From positions 1-7,977 of the forward strand of contig JASLXP010000125.1 of assembly GCA_030740295.1 (NCBI GenBank): 7,977 bases of DNA, in the 5' to 3' direction. Each line of letters opens with the position of its first letter. Within the stretch, counting starts at the first letter, position 1. The position numbers and the translations under genes were made by a program. Source of the DNA: Planctomycetota bacterium (GTDB lineage Bacteria; Planctomycetota; PUPC01; JACPCR01). The notes under the pieces are model-generated. The model saw nothing but the letters and a program-made list of their open reading frames with translations. It was not told where the DNA came from and made no database searches. Below, in pieces: positions 1-7,665 of the stretch.

Positions 1-2
1 AC

Positions 3-60
3 CAACCGGAAAAGTGCTCCAAACCCCCGCGGGCGGGCGTTTGGAGCACTTTTCCGGTTG
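3..60. repeat. Long perfect inverted repeat, 22-bp arms
   Basis: Positions 3-24 are the exact reverse complement of 39-60. One mismatch (25/38) is followed by four more pairs (26-29 with 34-37), leaving a loop of only four bases. The arms begin with CAACCGGAAAAGTGCTCC and the centre is almost pure G+C. There is no T-run on either side, so it is not a standard Rho-independent terminator, although a very stable stem at a gene end could still stop transcription or protect a 3' end. Such long intergenic palindromes are often dispersed genomic repeats (REP or MITE-like), but only one copy lies in this window, so repetition cannot be shown. The structure is certain; its role is not. Confidence 0.85.
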
Positions 61-109
61 CTGGATTTGATGCGCTGTTGGCATTCTGGGAGTGGGTTGG
101 ACGATTCTA

Positions 110-150
110 GCCTCCAATCATCGCGCCACGGGGGCAGGCCCCGTGGAGGC
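110..150. other. G+C-rich hairpin in the 5' region of the heparinase-type gene
   Basis: CCACGGGG (126-133) pairs perfectly with CCCCGTGG (139-146) around a five-base loop. GCCTCCA (110-116) is also the reverse complement of TGGAGGC (144-150), so an outer stem can extend the structure, or can compete with it for bases 144-146. No T-run follows, so a simple terminator is unlikely. It lies about 120 bp before the start codon and may be a leader structure or a terminator-like remnant of the upstream unit. The pairing is seen; the function is unknown. Confidence 0.5.
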
Positions 151-168
151 GAAGAACTGGTGACTGAG

Positions 169-206
169 CGTCATACGCCGTGGCATATGCAAAATCTCTT
201 ATGACG
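169..206. promoter_or_regulatory. Nested palindrome, candidate operator
   Basis: CGTCATA (169-175) and TATGACG (200-206) form an inverted repeat. Almost centred between them is the 8-bp palindrome GCATATGC (183-190). Two nested dyads with nearly the same centre (187.5 and 186.5), 65-100 bp before a start codon, are what a dimeric or tetrameric transcription factor site can look like. No regulator gene is in the window, and the arms match no consensus I can name. Chance occurrence of a 7-bp spaced repeat is not excluded. Confidence 0.3.
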
Positions 207-208
207 TC

Positions 209-237
209 GTGTTTAGTAAGCTGTTCGCAGTGATAAT
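209..237 (+). promoter_or_regulatory. Weak candidate promoter for the heparinase-type gene
   Basis: GATAAT (232-237) matches five of six bases of the sigma-70 -10 consensus. The hexamer 17 bases upstream (GTGTTT, 209-214) is a poor -35 element, so an activator would be expected if this is used. It would give a leader of roughly 25-30 nt and sits directly after the nested palindrome at 169-206. A TTGACA at 237-242 was also seen, but it has no usable -10 before the ribosome binding site. Confidence 0.2.
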
Positions 238-270
238 TGACACCGAGCTCCGACAGGAAGGGAACTTACA

Positions 271-2184
271 GTGACGATGACAACACATCCCGAAATCATC
301 AACGGCGTCACCCGGCTGGAACGTTCACTGGCCGATACTCATCCACGGATCTTTTTTGACGAACAACGCATCGCTGAACTCAAAGCGCACATGACCGAGG
401 CTCCTTGGTCCAGGTGGCTCCAACGGGTGGCCGATGCGGCTGAGAACGGCTGCACCCCCAGCAATGCCCTGCTCTTTTTGCTGAAAGACGAAGAGCAACA
501 CCTTGACGCAGCTCGCGCAGGGATGCTGAGGCTCATCGAGTCCGACTGGCCGGACGATGTCGCTACAGAGGGACAGCGCCACGACAACGCTCTGCAAGAC
601 CTTGCACTGGGCTACGACTGGCTGCACGGGCACCTGGACACGGAGGTCAAGGCCTCTGCACGGGAGTGCATGTTCAGCTATGGCGATTCCTACTATTCGG
701 CCTTGTCACGCTACGAGATATACGAAGCTTCCACTTATGAATGGAATATCTTCATGCACGGCTTCGCCAACTTTGCCGCGGCCGCCTTTGCCATCTACGG
801 CGACATGGACGGCGTCGCACCGTGGATCAGAGGCATCCATGAGAAGTGTCGCATGTTCGTCCACGGCATGGGGCCGGATGGTGTTTCTCCGGAGGGCATC
901 AACTATGGCGGCTTCTACACGAATTACTGCGTCCGTGTTCTCGACATGGTCGACAAGCTGCTGGGCTGGAATTTCTTTAGAGCCTCCGAGCATCTGCGAA
1001 ACATCCCTTACTTCTACACCTACAGCATGATCGGCCGAAAGCATCTGCACCGGCACTCGGTGCACCACTGTTTTGGTGACGGCTCACGGTTTAACTGGCA
1101 CGGCCCCGACTACTTCCTGCGCCGGCTGGCCTCGGCCTATGGCGATCCGCACGCGCAGTGGGTGGGAAGAATTCAGGACGAAAAAGACCTTTCAAACATA
1201 CAGCCCGCTTACCTCAATCTGGCATGGTACGATCCATCCCTCGATGAAGCCCCACCTGATGCGCTGCCGACGTTTCGCCATTTCGATGACAAGGACATGG
1301 TCGTGATGCGTTCCGGATGGGATGGAGATGAGGCGGCCTTCGCTTTCAAGTCCGGCCCCCATGCTGGACACCTCGCACTGAATGACTACCAGCAGTGTAT
1401 CGGTGGCGGGCACATGGCGCCCGATGCCGGCTCTTTCCAGGTTCACGCGTGCGGCGACTGGCTCATCGTCAACGCCGGGTACGCCCGCAAAAAGACGGAG
1501 TATCACAATACAGTACTGGTGAACGGGATTGGGCAGACGGGTGAATCGCCCGAGGACGGATCGGAATGGTTCGAGTGTGTGGAACTGCGCCAACAGCAGC
1601 GAGGCCCTTCCATTCTGCGCGCCGTTTCGACAGCAGACATTGACGATGTAATCGCCGACGTCGCACCCGCTTACGAACCGCAGGCCGGGCTGACAAAATT
1701 TCTGCGCCACGTGATTTACCTCAAGCCGCTGACTTGGATCATTGTGGATGAGTTGCAGTCAAGAGAGCCCTCCACTTTTGATCTCCACTTCCACTCGTAC
1801 GGCCAGAATTTCGCCGCAGACAGACCCTTCAATTCAGACGGCCACAACGCCTGGATAACCGGCGGCGAGAACGGATCGGCCAGAATTACCGCACTTGCAC
1901 CCAACGATGTCGAGGGCCACGACGAGCTCCTGGCGGTCAAGGGCGTTGGCAGTGCTCACATCGATCGCGATCTCTGCACTTTGAGATTGTGCAATGCCGA
2001 GCCTGCCGACAGCGCGGTCTTCATCACGTTCATCGAGGCCTTTCCCACGGAAGAGGGTCATGCTGTTACGCCTGCATGTGAGCAGGAGGGCGAGAGTTTC
2101 GTTCTTTCACTCGGAGAGATAAGAGTGACTTTGGCCCCACATCAGAGCGATCCCGCAGAGCCGATATGGCACGTTCATCCATGA
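271..2184 (+). CDS. Heparinase II/III family protein (polysaccharide lyase-like)
   Basis: This 637-residue protein fits the heparinase II/III superfamily in length and layout. Residues about 23-300 are the helical (alpha/alpha) toroid: an opening HPRIFF motif, then ALGYDWL (112-118) and PEGINYGGFYTNY (207-219), the usual location of the catalytic tyrosine. Residues about 335-637 are the beta-sandwich part, with GGGHMAPDAGSF (378-389), GDWLIVNAGY (395-404) and EYHNTVLVNG (410-419). Family members cleave uronate-containing glycans by beta-elimination; the substrate here cannot be read from sequence. Compared from memory with the usual HxHxD...DxGY...HNT pattern, the second His is Ala383 and the Asp is Asn401, so a metal site may be lost. 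The GTG start at 271 is chosen because AGGAAGGGA (255-263) lies 7 nt before it; ATG at 277 is the alternative. An in-frame TGA at 238-240 with no earlier start excludes an N-terminal signal peptide, so a cytoplasmic location is likely. It converges on the minus-strand pair. Confidence 0.85.
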   Translation: MTMTTHPEIINGVTRLERSLADTHPRIFFDEQRIAELKAHMTEAPWSRWLQRVADAAENGCTPSNALLFLLKDEEQHLDAARAGMLRLIESDWPDDVATEGQRHDNALQDLALGYDWLHGHLDTEVKASARECMFSYGDSYYSALSRYEIYEASTYEWNIFMHGFANFAAAAFAIYGDMDGVAPWIRGIHEKCRMFVHGMGPDGVSPEGINYGGFYTNYCVRVLDMVDKLLGWNFFRASEHLRNIPYFYTYSMIGRKHLHRHSVHHCFGDGSRFNWHGPDYFLRRLASAYGDPHAQWVGRIQDEKDLSNIQPAYLNLAWYDPSLDEAPPDALPTFRHFDDKDMVVMRSGWDGDEAAFAFKSGPHAGHLALNDYQQCIGGGHMAPDAGSFQVHACGDWLIVNAGYARKKTEYHNTVLVNGIGQTGESPEDGSEWFECVELRQQQRGPSILRAVSTADIDDVIADVAPAYEPQAGLTKFLRHVIYLKPLTWIIVDELQSREPSTFDLHFHSYGQNFAADRPFNSDGHNAWITGGENGSARITALAPNDVEGHDELLAVKGVGSAHIDRDLCTLRLCNAEPADSAVFITFIEAFPTEEGHAVTPACEQEGESFVLSLGEIRVTLAPHQSDPAEPIWHVHP

Positions 2185-2272
2185 TGGCTTCCTTCTCGGT
2201 ACGGACTCGACTCGCTGCGCTCGTTTCGTCCATTCTGTCTTGTCCGGTTACCGCAGTTTGAAACCGGTCCTC

Positions 2273-3307
2273 TCAAGACTCAGAGGCAACAGACGAGGGT
2301 TTCAAAACTTCGTCGAAGACTGGGAAGGCGATTTTGCCGTTCCAGCGATGGCCTCCTTCGAATCGATCGAAATATAGATTTCTTTCTTTACCTGCTGCAC
2401 GGTACGCACGCAGCAACCGGTCGCGAAAAATATCTGACCAGACCGGCACAATCAGGCCGTCCGTTGAGCCGGTTTCCCATATGCAGGGACGAGGGGCGAT
2501 CAAGGATCCTATTTCAGAGAAATCTCCGTATTTCAGTAAACCGGGCACGATCTGAGAGCCGCAACTGTAACGATTGCCTATTCGTTCCTGGAGGAGATTC
2601 AGTGCCCCACTCACCGCGGCCACCTTTATTCGTTTGTCGACTGCGGTGGTGAACATGGTCATTCGACCGCCGTAGGAGAGGCCCGCGCAGCCAATGCGTT
2701 TATTGTCTACTTCAGACCTCGAGCAAAGAAAATCCAAGGACCATCTGAGGTCTCTCACGTTTTCTGCAATGAGCAGTTTGCCGAGTGCCTGCATTCGCAC
2801 GAACGTTACCGCGCACGGGTCGGAGTCGTAGGTGTCTTTTTCCACTCGGCACCCGAAGGGGATCATGCATGGCGCAGCGACAATATATCCCCTGCGTACG
2901 AACTGCAGGCCGTAGTCGTATTGTGCTTCCTTTATGGCGTCTGCTACTCCGGGTAAGTCATCCCTGCCTGCGACGGGGTGGTGTCCGCAATGGCCGTGGC
3001 CGTGGATACACAGTACAGCCGGCATCGGCCCCGCCTTCTGTCCCTTCGGTATGAGCAGGTACAGCGGGACGGAGGGGGTGCCTTCGGACTGAAGTATGAA
3101 TTCCAATCTTGTGTGGTCTTCAAAATCCGTGCGGGATTGTTCAGGACACTGCCAACTACAGGGCGGTGAGGTATCTCCCAGGAGTCTGATCAGCTTTTTG
3201 CGAAATTTGGATTTCCACTTAGTGAAGCCTTTCTTCTTTGCACCTTCGAATTGCATTGACAACGGGGCCTCTTGAGCCGCCTGGATGATATCGTCGTTTA
3301 TATTCAT
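2273..3307 (-). CDS. Alpha/beta-hydrolase, acetyl-xylan-esterase-like
   Basis: This 344-residue protein has the alpha/beta-hydrolase signature. A beta-strand followed by HGHGHCG (102-108) provides the HGxxG-type oxyanion loop. GLSYGG (209-214) is the nucleophile elbow with Ser211. Asp283 in GSTDGLIVP and His320 in EGGHRW sit where the acid and base of the triad should be. The region LYLLIPKG (83-90) before the oxyanion strand and the overall size resemble the acetyl-xylan-esterase-like/dienelactone-hydrolase group (Abhydrolase_7 type). The likely reaction is hydrolysis of an ester, perhaps an acetyl group on a sugar; this is inferred from family and context. No signal peptide is present, and an in-frame stop (3335-3337) with no other start codon fixes ATG 3305-3307 as the most upstream start. 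No clear Shine-Dalgarno precedes it. It lies 45 bp after the stop of the large exported protein on the same strand, so co-transcription is likely. The motif stretch 102-110 is unusually rich in His, with Cys100 and Cys107 nearby. Confidence 0.8.
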   Translation of the reverse strand: MNINDDIIQAAQEAPLSMQFEGAKKKGFTKWKSKFRKKLIRLLGDTSPPCSWQCPEQSRTDFEDHTRLEFILQSEGTPSVPLYLLIPKGQKAGPMPAVLCIHGHGHCGHHPVAGRDDLPGVADAIKEAQYDYGLQFVRRGYIVAAPCMIPFGCRVEKDTYDSDPCAVTFVRMQALGKLLIAENVRDLRWSLDFLCSRSEVDNKRIGCAGLSYGGRMTMFTTAVDKRIKVAAVSGALNLLQERIGNRYSCGSQIVPGLLKYGDFSEIGSLIAPRPCIWETGSTDGLIVPVWSDIFRDRLLRAYRAAGKERNLYFDRFEGGHRWNGKIAFPVFDEVLKPSSVASES

Positions 3308-3352
3308 CTTTAGATTTACGTGTCTGTCAGTTGATTAGATGTTCGAGGTCAT

Positions 3353-6300
3353 TCATTTCTGCCCGAAGGCGTCCACCAGTTTGATCGGCAATACGTTTGA
3401 TGGCTGACTCTGTTTTTTCTCCTTGCCCTCTCCCTTGTCCGACCACGTGACCCACAGATAAAGCTGTACGGCCGGTCGCAGGCGTTGGAGGAGTTCGCCG
3501 GTCTTTTTGAATGTTGCCATCTTGACGGCACCACGGCCGTCGCGGTGCGCGGCTACCCAAACCTGGTACTGGGCGGCGCCGATCATTCCATCGAAATGCA
3601 CGTGGCATCGAGTGCCGTCGTATCCCCAGTCCGGGTCGGTCACCTTGTGTAGCCTGGTGGGCAGTAATGGATTCTTCACCATCTCCTGAATCAGATTCTT
3701 GAGGCCCTCTGGCGCCTTCGGCAGCGGCATGCGAATACGACTTTGGACGACGGCCTTCGAGCTCAAGTTCCCGGTCTCGTACTCGGCACTCAGATCGCTT
3801 AAAAGCACGTCCCCCGAGCTCGCGCGCTGGATGTCGTTGACATAAAGGACGTGTGTGCGGCGCTCGATGATGATCTTCTCAATCGTCAACGGCAGGTCGA
3901 CGATGCCGTCGTCCGTGTAACGCCACCAGGTCGTACCGTATTCGCGGAAGGTGTCGTAAGCGGCGTGCGAAGGCAGTTCGAAATGGATGCGTCGCCAGCC
4001 ATCGAAATTAAAACTCGACCAACTGTGCACGTCGTCGCAATTCCATTGGTCCTTTGTGCCGATACTTACCCAGCGTTCGCCCTTCGCATCCTTCAGGGAG
4101 TAGACCACGCGACCCCAGTCGCTGTTCGCTTTTACCCAGAGCGCAAGATGACGGGCTTTACCGGGAATCACGATTGGCTTTCGTGGACGCAAGACCGAAT
4201 ACCACGGCATCAGCTTTCGGACCTTGTCCTGTTTCTCAAGGCGGATGGCCAGGTGCGTGCCGGCCCGTTTCTCATCGGTGACGATACGGGCAGACATCTT
4301 TCCGTGATAGCGAGCGGTGTCGTAATTGTTGGATTCGTAAAGCTGGTCTCGTTCGGCGGGCGCGAGAATCCAGGAGCCGTCACCGAGTGAACCCAGTTTG
4401 AGCTCTCTCTGAATCTGAGGGCTCCCGGTTCGGGCGTCGCCCTGGTTCGAGAGCGAAACATCAATGGGTCCGGAGAACCAGGTTCGCTGGTTGCGCGTTC
4501 TCGACCACTGGACCGCATCCGAATGATCTGCCTCGCCCACCTGCACGCTTTTGATGTCTGCCCCTGTCACGTATATCGGCGAAGGACCGGTCTTCACTTT
4601 GACGGCTCCCTCAGATGATTTCATCCCAACACCGTTATCCATGCTGTCGGTGATGGTGACTGTCGCATCAGTATTCAGGGTGAGGGAGACTTCCCGTTTC
4701 CCGCGCAATGTCCAGAGTACAAAGGCCGGGCCGCCTGACAGGCGATTGAATTTCAGGCAGTAAGTCGAATGAGATCCGGTGGGCAGCCACTTTTCAAACT
4801 TCGAGTGATCGAGCATGCGCGTCATCGTGGCGTAGTGCGCGTAAGCTGGCTTGGGATCGGCGTACGGTATGCGACGCTGGATGCCGCATCCGCCGTAGTG
4901 CTCGGCGCCGTAGTAATTGCCGCAGTCGAAGGCGAACCAACCGGAATAAAAATGCGTGATGCCATAGGCGAGGCTGAGGATAGTCCAGCGGTGGTAGAGG
5001 TTGGCCTGCTCATCCCAGGTGCATGCGCCGGGCTCGGTCGGTACGAACGTACCTTCAACGTAGGGCAGGAACGGTTTCTTCATTCCGAACTTCCGATATT
5101 CCTCTCTCAAAATGTAGAGGCGGTGGTTGCTCTGCTGATGAATCTGCTGCTCGGGGAGGCGCTCGAAGCCGATCATGTCGAGTCCACTGCCATCGATGAG
5201 GTGTTTTGGAAAACCGCTGCGCAACAGTGGCCAGATGAAACCCGGATCTCCCCAGGGGATGAGTATCTTTGCGTCCGGCCATTCTTTGCGGACGGCCTCG
5301 GCCGCGGCAATCGATGTGTTGGTGAAAACACGCAGGGCTCGTCTTTCTGCGTCCGTATATTCGTAAGGCGGCTCGCCCCAGTAATCCTGCGGATTACCGG
5401 CCGTGAGGCGCTGGGAAAGATGAGGCTCCGGATAAAAGCTAAGGAGCGAAGGGTTGTCGCCCTGCGCCTTTCGAATGTTTGCGATCGCCGTCTTCTGGAA
5501 TTCTGCCCTTTTCTTCGGATCGGGATTCTCCTCTGCCGCCCAGCTCCACTGGGGTCGGATGGGCCAGGCGTTTGGCCCGAATTGGAAATTGTGCTTCTCG
5601 AAAATCTCACTGATGGATGTGTCCTTCGGCTCTCGATAGTGGACGTATCCTCGCGCCCCGGCCATTGCCATCAGTCGGTAATGCTCTTTAGCTGGCGGCG
5701 TGTGGTGTCCACCTGCATAGCTCCAGAAGCCAAACATCGGCCCTTTACCATTTTCAAACTTCGCGGGCCGCGTGTCGGGCGCGAGCCGACAGAAATTCCG
5801 CTCCTCAGTCCAATTCGTTTTGCCATCGCTGAGTGTGACGCGCAGCACGTGGATTCCATGTTTCTTTATCGTAAAGGTGTATGGCTGATCCACTGTTTTG
5901 CCAGCCGGGATAATGATCTCTTTTTCCTGCTTCGTCGTCTCCTCGCCGTCGTAGCTGGTCGTTTCGGCGGTCAGAGTGACCTGTCTCGCCTCTTCTGATC
6001 GGTTCTGCAATTGGATTTTGTAGAGGGGCTTCTGAGGTGCAGTCCACACATGTCCGAACGGAACGGGCTCCAGCTTCATGTGGAGCTCGGGCCGGCGCAG
6101 CGTCGCCGCATAAACATGCACGCCACTTGGCAGACCGCCCTGATGCCAGCCGTAGATGTAAGGATCGGGATAGCTACGATACTGATACACCTTCTTGGTC
6201 AGTTCGAGCTCGAGGATGTCCAGATCAGAAAAGCTGGCGAGGGCTGCCGGATCGAGAGGAATCGTCACCAGCCAAAGATTTGCCTTCCTGCCGGTCTCCA

Positions 6301-7651
6301 GGCGAACGGGCAGCGGAGTCGCCGAAGAGGACTTCTTGTCTCGATACGAAGGGATCGTGGTCTCAAATAACTTTGGGAAGCCAGCAACCGGACGATAGAA
6401 AGACGCGGTTAGGATCGGGATGCTGTTCTTTTCCTCATCAAAGGCCGCTATTACATGAAGCTCGTCGTAACGGCCGTTTGGGATTCGCAGTTGAATGCGG
6501 GCCGGGTCAACCGCAGAAGCTCCGATGAACCTTTGTGTGCGCGAGGGAAAGTAGCCCTCCATGTTCGCCTGCCTCAACAGGCTCTCACCAACATCAATGT
6601 GGTCCGCGCCGCCATTCGAAGAAGGCTTCGCAAAACGGAAAGGGATGCCATTCACCTCGACCGCTTTGCCGAATGGAAGTGACTCATCTGATACAGCAGT
6701 GCCTCTCTTTCCCAACAGCTCACGGGCGCGTACGTAACCGTCCAGTGCAATCGTCTCGAACGTGCGGCTGCCGGCGAATCCCTTCAGCTTTGTGACCTGG
6801 AAATCCGAAAGTTGCCCCCCGGCGGGAAGCGTCACCTGGTGAAAGCCACTGGTCGGCAGCGCGTTTTTCCTGAGTCGCTTCGCTTTAAAGACCTTCAGGC
6901 GCGCGGCTTTGACCTTTGGATCAGTCAGGGCATTTATCCTCTCCAACTCGGTCTTTCTTGCTTCGTCACGGGCAACTTTGAGATCGGCTTCCTTCAGGTC
7001 TGCCACCAACCGGTCATCAAGCCAGACGCGCAACCAGTCATGCCCCAACTGGCATCGCACGGTCAGCCACTTCTCCGCAACAGCGGGGGCTGCTGCCATC
7101 GCCGCCTCTAATGGTCTGCGAACATTCTCCGCAAGGACAGGACTGATGACGGGGTAAGGATTCAGATTCAGATTGAATCGCTTGGTAAAAAAAGCGGTGC
7201 GCAAAACGAGATAGACATTTGGCCTACCGTGCGTAGCGGAGAGGGAGAGATTCACGCCTGGATCACTGGAGCTTTGCGGGTCTTTGGCCAAGGCGAGTTG
7301 CAGTCTGATGTTCTTCCGTTTTTCAGACACGAGCAGACGGACACGGCAGACAACCTCGATGCCGGAGCCGTGTACTGTACGCCCCTTAACGGTGAGATAT
7401 CTCGGGCCATGGTTCGTAAGAACCGGACGGTCAAGTGCCTCTTCTCTGGCAAATTCATACTGCACCTGTTTGGTGGGTGGAGGCAGTTCCCAACTGATTT
7501 CCCCGCCTTCCCCAAATACTTCATCGATGGGATTGGTGGCGGATACTTCGTCCCACCATCGTTCTGCGAATAGTCCTTGCAGGCAAACAGATAGAAGTAT
7601 CAGCGCGAATGAAGTCTTAGTCATGAGTTGAGGTGTTGTTACGAAAGTCAT
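3353..7651 (-). CDS. Exported multidomain glycosidase-like protein, 1432 residues
   Basis: A signal peptide covers residues 1-29 (core KTSFALILLSVCLQGLFA, probable cut before Glu30). Apparent modules: a beta-rich, concanavalin-like domain (about 50-295, with WLTVRCQLGHDWLRVWLDD at 195-213) interrupted by a charged helical segment (about 218-262); a second beta-rich module (about 296-520); an Ig-like stretch (about 521-625); a (beta/alpha)8-type catalytic core (about 638-950); a beta-sandwich (about 960-1035); a carbohydrate-binding-like jelly roll (about 1085-1295); and a fibronectin-III-like end (about 1340-1430). In the core, FYPEPH puts Glu742 and LPYVEGTF puts Glu866 where the acid/base (strand 4) and nucleophile (strand 7) of clan GH-A enzymes lie. 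I cannot assign a GH family. Domain borders are visual estimates. The start could be ATG 7649-7651, or ATG 7622-7624 (Met10), which gives a more typical 20-residue signal peptide; neither has a Shine-Dalgarno, and an in-frame stop at 7655-7657 excludes anything further upstream. Likely first gene of an operon with the esterase. Confidence 0.8.
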   Translation of the reverse strand: MTFVTTPQLMTKTSFALILLSVCLQGLFAERWWDEVSATNPIDEVFGEGGEISWELPPPTKQVQYEFAREEALDRPVLTNHGPRYLTVKGRTVHGSGIEVVCRVRLLVSEKRKNIRLQLALAKDPQSSSDPGVNLSLSATHGRPNVYLVLRTAFFTKRFNLNLNPYPVISPVLAENVRRPLEAAMAAAPAVAEKWLTVRCQLGHDWLRVWLDDRLVADLKEADLKVARDEARKTELERINALTDPKVKAARLKVFKAKRLRKNALPTSGFHQVTLPAGGQLSDFQVTKLKGFAGSRTFETIALDGYVRARELLGKRGTAVSDESLPFGKAVEVNGIPFRFAKPSSNGGADHIDVGESLLRQANMEGYFPSRTQRFIGASAVDPARIQLRIPNGRYDELHVIAAFDEEKNSIPILTASFYRPVAGFPKLFETTIPSYRDKKSSSATPLPVRLETGRKANLWLVTIPLDPAALASFSDLDILELELTKKVYQYRSYPDPYIYGWHQGGLPSGVHVYAATLRRPELHMKLEPVPFGHVWTAPQKPLYKIQLQNRSEEARQVTLTAETTSYDGEETTKQEKEIIIPAGKTVDQPYTFTIKKHGIHVLRVTLSDGKTNWTEERNFCRLAPDTRPAKFENGKGPMFGFWSYAGGHHTPPAKEHYRLMAMAGARGYVHYREPKDTSISEIFEKHNFQFGPNAWPIRPQWSWAAEENPDPKKRAEFQKTAIANIRKAQGDNPSLLSFYPEPHLSQRLTAGNPQDYWGEPPYEYTDAERRALRVFTNTSIAAAEAVRKEWPDAKILIPWGDPGFIWPLLRSGFPKHLIDGSGLDMIGFERLPEQQIHQQSNHRLYILREEYRKFGMKKPFLPYVEGTFVPTEPGACTWDEQANLYHRWTILSLAYGITHFYSGWFAFDCGNYYGAEHYGGCGIQRRIPYADPKPAYAHYATMTRMLDHSKFEKWLPTGSHSTYCLKFNRLSGGPAFVLWTLRGKREVSLTLNTDATVTITDSMDNGVGMKSSEGAVKVKTGPSPIYVTGADIKSVQVGEADHSDAVQWSRTRNQRTWFSGPIDVSLSNQGDARTGSPQIQRELKLGSLGDGSWILAPAERDQLYESNNYDTARYHGKMSARIVTDEKRAGTHLAIRLEKQDKVRKLMPWYSVLRPRKPIVIPGKARHLALWVKANSDWGRVVYSLKDAKGERWVSIGTKDQWNCDDVHSWSSFNFDGWRRIHFELPSHAAYDTFREYGTTWWRYTDDGIVDLPLTIEKIIIERRTHVLYVNDIQRASSGDVLLSDLSAEYETGNLSSKAVVQSRIRMPLPKAPEGLKNLIQEMVKNPLLPTRLHKVTDPDWGYDGTRCHVHFDGMIGAAQYQVWVAAHRDGRGAVKMATFKKTGELLQRLRPAVQLYLWVTWSDKGEGKEKKQSQPSNVLPIKLVDAFGQK

Positions 7652-7665
7652 GTATCAGTCAGCGG

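Noticed and set aside
237..242. TTGACA as a -35 box
   Set aside because: A -10 at the proper distance would fall in the ribosome binding site at 255-263, and no -10-like hexamer is there.
1192..1710. A 172-codon minus-strand open frame inside the heparinase-type gene
   Set aside because: The sense strand here encodes the most conserved motifs of the family; the antisense translation shows no family signature.
2244..2267. CCGGTT/AACCGG hairpin between the convergent genes as a bidirectional terminator
   Set aside because: Only six base pairs with a twelve-base loop and no T-run on either strand; too weak to call.
3851..4390. A 179-codon plus-strand open frame inside the same gene
   Set aside because: It is antisense to the carbohydrate-binding-like module, with no motif, no Shine-Dalgarno and no plausible neighbours.
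4769..5998. A 409-codon plus-strand open frame opposite the large exported protein
   Set aside because: It lies wholly antisense to the glycosidase-like core, which has clear motifs. Its translation is rich in Arg and Val with no recognisable domain, as expected for a shadow frame in G+C-rich coding DNA.
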